Shown: in pieces, positions 49,048-58,243 of the stretch
Numbering within the stretch: the first letter of the stretch is position 1
Layout of the letters: every line of letters starts with the position of its first letter
Assembly: GCA_001970955.1 (NCBI GenBank)
Contig: MPUH01000379.1
Span: 1 to 59,125 of the forward strand
DNA: 59,125 nucleotides
Reading direction: 5' to 3'
Source of the DNA: Stentor coeruleus
Taxonomy: Eukaryota; Ciliophora; Heterotrichea; Heterotrichida; Stentoridae
Notes under the pieces: model-generated
What the model was told of the DNA's origin: nothing
What the model saw: the letters and a program-made list of their open reading frames with translations, nothing else
Databases searched by the model: none
Made by a program: the position numbers and the translations under genes

Positions 49048-49688
49048 ATTATATATTAAAGCTGAAAAGATAATAGATTTTAAGTTCGTGCTGAAAAATA
49101 AATATGATTAAGGGTTGGAGATTGGTGTTGGCTAAGAGTGGGTATATTTAGTGGAAACTGGATTATTGGGATTTGTGGTGAATATGGATTTTATGATATA
49201 TAATATAAAGATGGTGATTTGTGAGAAATATTTTAAAGCTGAGCTTTTTGAAAGTTTTATTAGTATTTTGAAGTACAGATAAAATTACATTTCATATTAT
49301 AATTTATAGCTATATAATTTACTTTAAAGATTTCCTGATTTTCATTACAAATTTATCATATAAATCAAGAATATGCTAAACAAAACTTAAATTAATTATT
49401 CTTTAAGCAAGCATATGCTAGTGTTTTCTTTCGCCTACCCTATTTCTAAAATAAATATTCAAATAAAAAAAACCTTTATAATTCATTTAATTCCGTATAT
49501 TCTTCACATAAAACCAAACATATCTAATCNCTTTCTTTCGCCTACCTTATTTCTAAAATAAATATTCAAATAAAAAAACCTTTATAATTCATTTAATTCC
49601 GTATATTCTTCACATAAAACCAAACATATCTAATCATCCTAAATCATAGAATTACTGAAAGTACAAAAAGCCTATCTTTAAATCCTAT
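49048..49688. other. Intergenic, with an assembly join
   Basis: The first 200 bp are G-rich and C-poor on the plus strand (5' flank of the TPR gene). The last 250 bp are C-rich (3' flank of the ankyrin-SAM gene) and include the join around 49,530. Confidence 0.65.
49425..49635. other. Assembly join: about 105-bp imperfect duplicate around N at 49530
   Basis: Bases 49425-49529 and 49532-49635 match except for one substitution (CTACCC against CTACCT) and one A in an A-run. The two differences suggest two alleles or sequencing error at contig ends. Confidence 0.9.
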
Positions 49689-51062
49689 CTAGAATACACA
49701 GCAAGTTTCGCAGACAATCTTCCTCGGTTCATCAAAATGGATCTTAGACTGCTCTCCATCTTGATAATACAAATTAATATCATGCTCCAGCCTATTCAAT
49801 ATCATAATCCTGTCCTTAAGATTAATGATCTTAACTTCGCATTCTAATTGCTTACTTGTAAGTGGATGCAAAGAATTCTGAACATCTAACAATAAATCAT
49901 AAGTATCATACCCCGATTCAGTGAAAAGTCCAAACAAATGACTGAGTTCTAAGCTTTCAAGCCACTCCAAAAGTCCAGGAGAAGAGAAATTCTTAGTCCC
50001 ATTTGATACATTACAGCATTTGAAAATCCCAACACTTTTTTCTCTGATATGCTTTTTGATATTGATTTCATTACTAAGTCCAGCTTCTTCTTCAAGCTTT
50101 ATAATCATATAACGCCTATGTCCAGGCTTAGTAATCCCAATATCTTTAAGATCTCTATCAGATATCGGCATAGGTCCATTCATTTGTGAGATCATAACCT
50201 TTATATCATCATAGCCTGCTTCTACTAGAAGTTCATAATAATCTTCTAAATGATACTTTTCAAGCCAATTGTATATAGGATAAAGCTGACAAGTCATACT
50301 ACTTTTTTCAGCAACTGGACTTACAAGGCTGCATTTTAATGCTTGGGCTTTACCTTCAGTGTTTTTATCATTTTCTCCATTTTCGCTAACGATATATGTT
50401 GTAACTTCACCAATAGGACTTGGTATGTCTAATGATTCTAAGGAAATCCTTGTGAACTGTCTGAGGATATTTGAAATTTCTATGCTTGTGCATAGGTCCA
50501 TAGCATTTTTCCCTTGTTTATCTCTTAAACTTGAATCTGCACCATATTGCAACATAGTTTTTACGCAGTCTGCATGCCCGCAATCTACTGCATAATGCAA
50601 AGGCGTCCTTCCAAACTGTATGTTTTATACCATATAATTGTGTAAATTAGGGTCACCTGCACTTTTTAATATAAGTTCAACCATTTTCAAATCTCCTCTG
50701 AATGCCGCATGATGCAAAGGACTGTCTCCATCATTTTGTTGATAGTTCGGGTTTGCTTTATTTTTAAGTAGAAGCTCAGCCATTGAATATAATGAATTGT
50801 CTGCTGCTTGATGCAGAGGGGTTTCACCGAGGTTGTTGGGGATATTTGGGTCTGCACCTTGTTTTAGTAAATATTCAGTTGCTTCAAAATGCCCGCATAT
50901 TACTGTTCGATAAAGAGGACACCAGCCTAGCTATGTAAAGTTTACCCCTGAGTCTTTTTCGTTTATTTTTGAAGGACAGGATTGATGAGCTTGTTTTATT
51001 GATGATAAGTCACCCATACGGCATGCTGTCTGCAAGTCTATGCTTGTATATGGATTTGCCAT
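49689..51062 (-). CDS. Ankyrin-repeat, double-SAM protein with CaaX end (two 15-nt introns)
   Basis: Reading from the ATG at 51062 gives an ankyrin protein interrupted by two stops, each of which lies in a 15-nt GT...AG segment (50931-50945 and 50616-50630). Removing both joins DSG to LGWCPLY and NYM to FGRTPLHY in perfect ankyrin register, giving 447 aa. About five ankyrin repeats (GETPLHQAA, GDSPLHHAA, GRTPLHYAV and others) fill residues about 35-180. Two SAM domains follow (WLEKYHLEDYYELL..., WLESLELSHLFGLF...). The protein ends CCVF, a CaaX-type signal whose Phe favours geranylgeranylation. Inferred: a membrane-tethered scaffold. Divergent from the Twinkle gene, 153 bp apart. Confidence 0.88.
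50616..50630 (-). other. 15-nt intron GTATAAAACATACAG
   Basis: Phase 0. On the minus strand it follows ATG (Met) and precedes TTT (Phe). Unspliced it gives an in-frame TAA at its second codon. A at position 10, CAG end. Confidence 0.92.
50931..50945 (-). other. 15-nt intron GTAAACTTTACATAG
   Basis: Phase 0. It lies after GGG (Gly) and before CTA (Leu) on the minus strand. Unspliced it ends in an in-frame TAG. A at position 10, TAG end. Confidence 0.93.
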
Positions 51063-51215
51063 TTAGTGTTTTTATATATATTTATCTTCGACTGAGGGAG
51101 GTTATTAATAGTTAGATGAAATCAGGTTATTTGTGTTGAAAAATAATTTTCTATCAAATTTTTATATGTTTGATAGTATGGTTTGAAATGAAATTTCCCT
51201 CTAAAAATTAAGTCC

Positions 51216-53186
51216 ATGATTTTCAAAGCACTATCTAGGAGATTTGTTACAGCTGTGGGTAATCTGTGCAGGGAACAGAAGTTTATTGAGAATGGACTTA
51301 GAGGAGTTTACGCTCCTTATCGAAGCTATTCTCAGAATCTACCCCGTGGGACTTTTGTTTCATCATACCGTGAGATTTCTAACACAGAAATCAAAGACTT
51401 TCTTATGAGAATTGGCCTTGAGTATAAAGAAACAGGTAATGGGTTCACTGCAAGATATTGTCCTTTATGTCCTAAACCCCACTATGAGGAAAGAACAAAT
51501 TTGTATACTTTGGGTTTTAAGGCTAATAGTGGGATCTTTCATTGCTTTAGATGTGGAGTTAGCGGCTCATGGTATGATTTCAAGAACCTTGTCACTGGTT
51601 CTAGTATCCAAATCGAGTCTCTAAAGCAGGAAGAACTCGCTTTTCCATCAGTCGAAGAGCATAATCACAGAGTCGCTAATCTCAAAGAAGAAAAGTACCC
51701 AGATATCCTCAATTACCTAACAGAAGTGCGAGGGCTCAGAAAGGAAACCTTAGAAAAATACAATGTCGGCATCGGGATGAAAATTTTCAGGAATTTAGAA
51801 AACGAAGAAAATGTTGAACTCCCTTGTGCTTTTTTTCCAATGCACTATTCAAAGCACAGTGAAAATGTACTAGCAAGAATTAAAATCCGAGCAATATACA
51901 AAGAAAACAAGCACCACATGAAAATGCACCCTCCTGGAGGAGGTTTTGGTTTCTTTGGCTTAGCAATTGTCCCCCCAGGCATAAAAACTTTAGTAATTAC
52001 TGAAGGAGAATATGATGCTTTGGCAGTCCATCAATCTACAGGTCTCTATGCTGTATCTTTACCAAATGGAGCTTCTCATTTGCCTATGCAAATGCTCCCA
52101 TGGCTCGAACAGTTCCAGAAAATCTATCTTTGGCTTGATGATGATCTTGCTGGTCGAGAATCCGCAGTTAAATTCGCTAAGAAACTTGGTCTTAAAAGGA
52201 CTTTCATAGTAAAAACCAAAGATCAAGATGGTAATGGACCTAAAGATGCAAATGAAGCTATGTTGACTTCATCAAATGAAACAATGAAAAAATACATAAT
52301 AGAAGCTAAGCCAATAGCTGAAGAAAATATCACAACGTTTAGAGAACTACGAGATGAAGTGTATAAGAAAATACTTAAACATCAAGATGAATCAGGACTA
52401 ATGTCTAAGAGTTTTGACTGGTACAACCAAAAAACAAAAGGCTTTAGAAAAGGAGAGCTGACAATATTAACAGGAGGTACAGGCTCAGGGAAAACAACAC
52501 TACTTTCTCAGCTATCACTAGACTTCTGTTCACAAGGGATTCCAACTTTATGGGGTAGCTTTGAGATAAAGAACGAAATCCTACTAAAAAAGCTTCTTAT
52601 GCAATATGCGAAAATGGATTTGACCAAAAAGCCTGAACTTTTTAACGAATTTGCTGACTCGTTTCAAGACCTCCCCCTTTATTTGCTTAAGTTTTTCGGG
52701 TCAACTGATGCAGATAAAATACTTGATACTATGGACTTTGCCACTTATGCTTATGATATCAGTCATATTGTCGTTGATAACCTACAGTTTATGCTTAGTG
52801 GTCAAGCTTTAGGGATGAATAAATTTGATTTGCAAGACTCAGTGATTTCAAAGTTTAGGAATTTTGCTACGGATAAAAATGTACATTTGACGCTGGTTAT
52901 ACATCCTAAGAAGACAGATGATGAATTAGATTTGAATATTGCTAGTGTATTTGGTAGTGCTAAAGCAACACAGGAAGCAGATAATATCTATGTTTTACAG
53001 AACAGGCATAAATATAGGTTGATAGATGTGAGGAAAAATAGGTTTGACGGAGAGGTTGGAAGAGTCGGATTGGGGTTTGATAAAGAGACGCAGAGCTTTT
53101 TTGAACTTACTACCCAGGAAATCACTGAGCTTAGGAGCAACCCAGAGGCGAATATTAATGAAATAATCAAAAGTAAGAGGCTTTAG
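51216..53186 (+). CDS. Twinkle-type mitochondrial primase-helicase
   Basis: 656 residues. The N-terminus (MIFKALSRRFVTAVGNLCRE) fits a mitochondrial import signal. A zinc-ribbon follows with CPLC (82-85) and CFRC (110-113), then a TOPRIM domain with ITEGEYDALA (E263/E265) and LWLDDDLAGRE (D308-D310). The RecA-like helicase has Walker A TGGTGSGKTT (419-428), HIVVDNLQFML as Walker B (about 517-527) and the VIHPKK motif (561-566). It acts as the replicative hexameric 5'-3' helicase of mitochondrial DNA. Animal Twinkle has lost the zinc cysteines and priming; this one keeps both signatures, so it may also make primers, as in phage T7 gp4 and plant homologues. Single exon. Confidence 0.92.
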   Translation: MIFKALSRRFVTAVGNLCREQKFIENGLRGVYAPYRSYSQNLPRGTFVSSYREISNTEIKDFLMRIGLEYKETGNGFTARYCPLCPKPHYEERTNLYTLGFKANSGIFHCFRCGVSGSWYDFKNLVTGSSIQIESLKQEELAFPSVEEHNHRVANLKEEKYPDILNYLTEVRGLRKETLEKYNVGIGMKIFRNLENEENVELPCAFFPMHYSKHSENVLARIKIRAIYKENKHHMKMHPPGGGFGFFGLAIVPPGIKTLVITEGEYDALAVHQSTGLYAVSLPNGASHLPMQMLPWLEQFQKIYLWLDDDLAGRESAVKFAKKLGLKRTFIVKTKDQDGNGPKDANEAMLTSSNETMKKYIIEAKPIAEENITTFRELRDEVYKKILKHQDESGLMSKSFDWYNQKTKGFRKGELTILTGGTGSGKTTLLSQLSLDFCSQGIPTLWGSFEIKNEILLKKLLMQYAKMDLTKKPELFNEFADSFQDLPLYLLKFFGSTDADKILDTMDFATYAYDISHIVVDNLQFMLSGQALGMNKFDLQDSVISKFRNFATDKNVHLTLVIHPKKTDDELDLNIASVFGSAKATQEADNIYVLQNRHKYRLIDVRKNRFDGEVGRVGLGFDKETQSFFELTTQEITELRSNPEANINEIIKSKRL

Positions 53187-53467
53187 TTATAAAATGATTT
53201 ATATTGTTAGTTTTTGTGAACATAATAAAGAAACTCATATTAATTCATAAGAAATTCAACTGAAATCCATATAAACTACCTATAGCAAACCTATAAATCC
53301 TAATATGATTTTATTATCGCATTTAAAAGCTTATACTAATAATTTCAACGCTTTCAAATACTTTCAGAAATTTCATACACAAATCGACAAGCTTTCATTC
53401 AAATAATCCAAGTCACACATACTTTTTATCTTCCATAACTAAATATGATTTGTTGGCTTATTAATAA

Positions 53468-54319
53468 ATGGCTAAGCTAGAAAGTTACTCAAATCTCACT
53501 AAACTTCAAGAAGACATGTGGAAAAAGAACTTCTGCTTTGGCCAAGAACTTGCTTTAAGTCTTTATGCAAAAGCTGACGAGCTATCATTTAAGTCTACCT
53601 TCACACAAAAGACCCGATCTAGGAATTCATGTGTAGGGTGGGCGTATTTCCAATATAAATCAGGACAATTCTTATTCAAGCATCAGGCTGGAAGCTCTTC
53701 TCTCCAGAAAACAACAACTGAATTTGTCCCAGACAAACTCAAAGACCTAAAGCTCAAAGCTGAACTAGAGAACAATGTCAACGACAAAGTTGATAAGAAA
53801 ACAATCTCAGCAGAGTACACCCATCAAAAGCACAAAACTAAACTAGCTGTTGTGAATTTTAATGATCTTAAGTTTAGCACTGTTTTTGGAGCTAATGGCC
53901 TTGGATGTGGCTTAGATTTGACTTATGACCTTGCTAAAACCAGACTTACAGGATACAATAGTGCTTTTTGGTACTTTAAAGATGCATTAAGAGGTGTGCT
54001 TAAGCATGTGAGTACTAATAAAGAAGCTTTAAGCCGTGGAGATATTGTTGCTTCTGTTCATTATACAAGAGATTGCGGATTACAAGTTGGAAGCGCTGTA
54101 ACAGTTAAAGCTGCTGGAGGGTATGGAGCTCAGGTTGCTTTGCAGAAGAATTTTGATGGAAGAATTCTTAAAGCTAGAGTCAATGAAGCTGGAGAATTGG
54201 CTTTTGCTGTGAGAACTAAGATTAACCCTTCGATTACAGTGGTTACTGCTATTAAGTCTGAGGTTTTCGATATGGGCAGCTCGTTTGGTTTCGGGATACG
54301 CTTAAAACTTAACCAGTAG
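53468..54319 (+). CDS. VDAC-type mitochondrial porin
   Basis: 283 residues, the standard VDAC length. It has a short N-terminal helix region (about 5-22), then alternating amphipathic strands, and ends with a beta-signal-like SSFGFGIRLKLNQ. Typical pieces are KSTFTQKTR, ISAEYTHQKHKTKLAV, GANGLGCGLDLTYDL and VNEAGELAFAVRTKINPSITV. Role: outer-membrane beta-barrel for metabolite and ATP/ADP flow. No signal peptide, as expected. The 5' flank is C-rich and G-poor, the 3' flank G-rich and C-poor, the clearest example of the skew described in the findings. Confidence 0.87.
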   Translation: MAKLESYSNLTKLQEDMWKKNFCFGQELALSLYAKADELSFKSTFTQKTRSRNSCVGWAYFQYKSGQFLFKHQAGSSSLQKTTTEFVPDKLKDLKLKAELENNVNDKVDKKTISAEYTHQKHKTKLAVVNFNDLKFSTVFGANGLGCGLDLTYDLAKTRLTGYNSAFWYFKDALRGVLKHVSTNKEALSRGDIVASVHYTRDCGLQVGSAVTVKAAGGYGAQVALQKNFDGRILKARVNEAGELAFAVRTKINPSITVVTAIKSEVFDMGSSFGFGIRLKLNQ

Positions 54320-55199
54320 GATTTAAATTGAAATGGTTTGATTTAGGTTTATACAGGTAATAAAGATAGGGTTTGATATTAAAAGGTTAGATTTTTATGA
54401 CTATTCAGAAAGGGTTAGATGCTTATGTAAAAATATGTGCCTGGAGGATTAATTTAGTAAGTTTTAGTGTAAGGATTAACATGAGGATTTTATTTTATTG
54501 AGTTTATATGAAGTATATAGAGCACATACACTTTATATGATTATTATTTTTCAAATAAAAATTATCTATTTCACATATATTACATTAAATGCTTCATTAA
54601 AATAATTATGCTGTCTAAAAATCACAAATACTCTATAAAAACATGACTACATATAAATATCATTCTTAACAATTTAAAACTAACCATCTTCTATTTTGAT
54701 ATCATATCTTGTATTAGATCCATACTTTAAAAGATCAGCATTTTACTCTTTTCAGGTAACTCAAACGATAAATTCTCCACAAATCCATTAATCGTGTTAC
54801 TAAAACTCTCAAGTACCCAACTGCTTATAAGAATTCGAATTAAGCATTACAACCTCATGTAAATCATCACCAAGAAACAAAGCTCTAAACATCAGGGTTA
54901 TAAGCTGAAAATGCTTCTCTGAATTATGCCTAAGCTTACCAACCCCTCTTTCCATAATATATTTTCCAGTAATATCACATCATCATCTAAATTATGAGCT
55001 AATTTATTTTTAAAAATATTCCAATAAGTGAAATTGTTCGATTTTTCGCCCCAATTTTCGCAACTTTAGCACATAAAATCCCCCAAATTTGGAGCTTTTA
55101 CACTCGATAACTTCAAAATACCCTAAAAGGAAATTCAACTTGCATTGATAACTTTCATTTGCACTCTAAAACTTTCTATAATATAATTTTAAATATTAT
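54320..55199. other. Intergenic with minus-strand coding remnants
   Basis: About 54,320-54,520 is the G-rich 3' flank of VDAC. About 54,700-55,000 on the minus strand reads in short open pieces (KLRHNSEKHFQLITLMFRAL, NGFVENLSFELPEKSKM) broken by stops. These are probably part of the same dead locus as the HEAT-repeat pseudogene next to it. Confidence 0.5.
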
Positions 55200-55730
55200 T
55201 TTTTACAACTAGGTTAACAAATTTTCCTATACACAAAGCTGCAGCTGCACGAACTTTAGCAATTCTATCTTCAGCTGATACTAGGATTATAGAGACAAAT
55301 TCATTAATAACAAATGTAAGGTCCAATACTTATTCTTTTGATTTCTCGGCAACAGCAAATCTGACCCTCCAGTTTGGGGCGAATTTTCTGAGGAGTTTTA
55401 TGAATTTGATAAAAGGCAAGCATTTTTAGGGAGGATTACAAAAAGGAATTTGCTCAGAGATCCTAAAGCAATTTGCTTACTTATAGCACTTTCACTGAAA
55501 ATCCCTTCATATAAGTCTGAGAGTACTTCAGTGGCTAGTTCAGATTTAAGCACTTTCCCAATTTCATGTACCTTTTCCACGCTATATTCTGAGTTATTTA
55601 ATATAGTTAGCTTCAGGATTCATTTTGTAGCTGGTCCATTTATATCATCTTTGTCTAGAAAAGATCTTTCACCGATTATGCAAGTATTTGAAGGGAACTC
55701 AAGTTCAGTATTTTTTGGTTTTAACATATA
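55200..55730 (-). pseudogene. HEAT-repeat pseudogene, PP2A A-subunit-like
   Basis: Minus-strand translation in one frame gives LPFIKFIKLLRKFAPNWRVR, FAVAEKSKE, a stop, then DLTFVINEFVSIIL and AKVRAAAALCIGKFVN. This is the NWRVR...AEK and VRAAA...F pairing of the scaffolding (PR65/A) subunit of protein phosphatase 2A. The upstream part lies in another frame, starts MLKPKNTELEF, carries an in-frame TGA after GPATK, and ends in a stop after NACLLSNS. The stops do not sit in 15-nt GT...AG segments. At least two stops and a frameshift make it dead. Confidence 0.6.
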
Positions 55731-56142
55731 TATGAATTTATGATTATATTTTTTTTTAGGTGGTATAGGTGAGGAAGATTTGCAAATGAGTTTAAGGATA
55801 TAAGGAGCTTGGGTATATTTAGGAAGAGCTTATATGAAATTTATATTTGATTGATTTAAGATTTATAAGTTTTGTAAGGCTGAGCCATTAGGATCAAATT
55901 TATAATTATTCTTATAACTAATTAAATATTGATAAACAATCATTTTATCATTATTCTTATCATCTTTCAAGTTAACTTCATAAATCGCATTTCCATATTC
56001 GAAATCTCGTACTTTTCAATTTTCTATAGATTACCCTTAATAACTCTAATCTTTTCGTTTTATGCAAACAAAATTTAGTTGATTCTTTCATGCGGAACTT
56101 ACAAGCGATATCTGCTAAAAATTAAATAATGCTATAAACAAA
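55731..56142. other. Intergenic, AT-rich
   Basis: No gene or repeat seen. About 55,740-55,880 is G-rich, then AT-rich to the kinase start at 56,143. Confidence 0.6.
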
Positions 56143-57645
56143 ATGGGAAATCAATCCACTCATCAAGACAGTTTGACAAGTTTAATAGAAAACCAAGATT
56201 TGATCTCAGCAGTAAAACTCCTCCAAAGCGGTGCTGACCCAAATGAGCTGAATTCAAAAGGAAAATCTTGCTTACGTTTAGCTCTAGAGCAAGGAAATTC
56301 ACAAATTTATCGTATTTTACATCAAATCGGAGGTGAAATCATTCCTCCTCTAAATGAAGAAACTCCACTGCACTATGCTGTAAGACAAGGCCATAATAAG
56401 CTCGTTCGAATGTTCCTTCGCAATACAAAAGCTTTTCCGAATTATAAAAATGCTAAAAACAACGAAAGTAAGACTCCGTTACACCTAGCTGCAATGCTGG
56501 GGCATTCAGAAATAGTAGCTTTGCTTCTAAAATACAATGCTCAAGCAGATTCTAAGGACCTTTATGGTAAAACTCCAAGGGATTTAGCATTAGAAAGTGA
56601 TTGTCCACAGCTTAATGAGATTTTAGAGCTTTTGGGTAGTGAAGAGCTCATAGTCCGAACTCCAAACCCTGGGAAAGAGTCTAAGGAAAATCCTCATATG
56701 AGAAGGATTTCATCTAAAAGTACGTATTTTTCCTCTTTAGTTGATAGTGAAAACAACATGCTAGCCCTTGAGGCAGCTTTGAAAGACTCATTAATACCAT
56801 TAATTCCTAGCGAAGAAGTTAAGTTTTTAGAAGTCATTAATCGAGGAAGCTCTTGTGTTGTGTACAGAGGCATGTGGCGTGGAACAGAAATTGCTATAAA
56901 GCAGTTTAAAATCGAATATTCAACTTCAGTAAAAGAACTTGAAAAGTTTATTAAGGAAATGCAGGTTTTATCACAAATCCGACATCCGAATTTGATTTTG
57001 TTAATGGGTGTTTGTATTGATCAACCAAACTTGTGTTTGATTTCTGAATTGGTGCCGAATTGCTCTTTGTTCCAAGCTATACATAAGTCCCAGAAATCCT
57101 TGAATATTGAAAATAGGTTTAAAATTGCTATACAAATCACACAGGGATTAGTTTATTTGCATAGTAACAACCCTCCGATAATACATAGGGATTTGAAGCC
57201 TGAAAACTGCTTGGTAAGGTCTATTTAGTTAGACGATAGTTTTAATATAAAAATTGCAGATTTCGGCCTAGCAAGGCCATTGACTAGATTTACTGGTGAA
57301 GAAGTTCAGACAACAGTGTGCATTGGAACAACTAGGTTTATGGCTCCTGAACTTTTTGATAAGAATAAGAAGAAAGCTATTGGAATTGGAGTTGATATTT
57401 GGGCTTTAGGGTGTATTTTTATTGAGGTTTTTAGTGGGAAAAGGCCTTGGTCACATATTTCTTCAACTGATGTTAATTGTATTTACTATGAACTTTTTAA
57501 TAAAAAGCCTATACCGATACCTACTTGCATCCCTGAATCGGTTAGGAAAATTATTGCTAGGGCTTGTGATTATTATCCACCAAACAGACCAACTTCTGCT
57601 AGTATTTTGCAAGAACTTATTGTCTGTAAAAATCAATTTGTGTAG
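56143..57645 (+). CDS. Ankyrin-repeat TKL-type protein kinase (one 15-nt intron)
   Basis: Starts MGNQSTHQ, a myristoylation signal. Ankyrin repeats cover about 10-165 (ETPLHYAVRQGH, KTPLHLAAMLGH). A kinase domain follows from about 222: a gly loop with only the first Gly (RGSSCVVYRG), AIKQF, IRHPNLILLMGVC, HRDLKPEN, DFGLAR and RFMAPE. The frame stops after PENCLVRSI, but the 15 nt at 57214-57228 are a GT...AG intron. Removing them gives PENCLLDDSFNIKIADFGLA, uninterrupted, for 495 aa. The LMGVC and DFGLARP wording place it with Raf/MLK-like TKL kinases. Role: a membrane-linked signalling kinase with protein-binding repeats. Confidence 0.9.
57214..57228 (+). other. 15-nt intron GTAAGGTCTATTTAG
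   Basis: Phase 0, between TTG (Leu357) and TTA (Leu). It ends in an in-frame TAG if retained. A at position 10. It sits in the kinase catalytic core, so splicing is required for activity. Confidence 0.95.
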
Positions 57646-57869
57646 ATGTCTTAGTTTTTTTTAATATTATATAAATTATAGTTTATTGGTTAAAATACAG
57701 TTTACAGTAGAGTTTTGTAAATGATTTAAGGATTATATAATACTTATAATTTATTTCGATATTAAATGCTATGTGAAAAAGGTTGTAAGCTAAAACCTTA
57801 TATATATAAATAATCTACTTTTGGCTTAATTAAGACTATATCTAATTGTAAGTTACTACATCACTAATA

Positions 57870-58243
57870 TTCAGAATGAATATTCTTATTTTATTAGCAC
57901 CCATTTGCACTTTTAATATATTAATTACTTTTTGGTTTTCCTTCGCTCTCATCGTATAATTCTGCTTATTATTTATCTCCTTTAGTATCCCCAAAACCTG
58001 ATCAAAAAGTTTCTGATTATTTATATCAGAGTCAGCAAAGATCTTATCTTCTGTTCACAGAATTGTTTACAATGCAAGCTTTAAGAAGAGCACACGGATT
58101 TTATCTTTTACAAGGATGAGGACATTACGAAAATCTTCATTTATTCTCAGATTTATTATTTTTGAAAACAATTTCACTTCTAAATCTTCGTTTTCATATC
58201 GATTTAAGGTTTTTATATTAAATTTATGTATTTTTTGTAAGTA
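57870..58243 (-). pseudogene. Decayed ORF cut by the transposon
   Basis: On the minus strand a frame is open from the transposon edge at 58243 through LQKIHKFNIKTLNRYENEDL and KDKIRVLFLKLAL to a stop near 58,070. It then continues after two stops as TEDKIFADSDINNQKLFDQV and NYTMRAKENQKVINILKVQM to about 57,870. It is helical and charged, perhaps a coiled-coil protein, and is not recognised. No start codon lies downstream of the transposon edge, which fits a gene whose 5' part lies on the far side of the insertion. Confidence 0.45.

Noticed and set aside
55200..55730. TGA or TAA reassigned as sense codons
   Set aside because: In-frame stops occur only in regions with other signs of decay or in 15-nt introns, while intact genes end in TAA, TAG and TGA alike.
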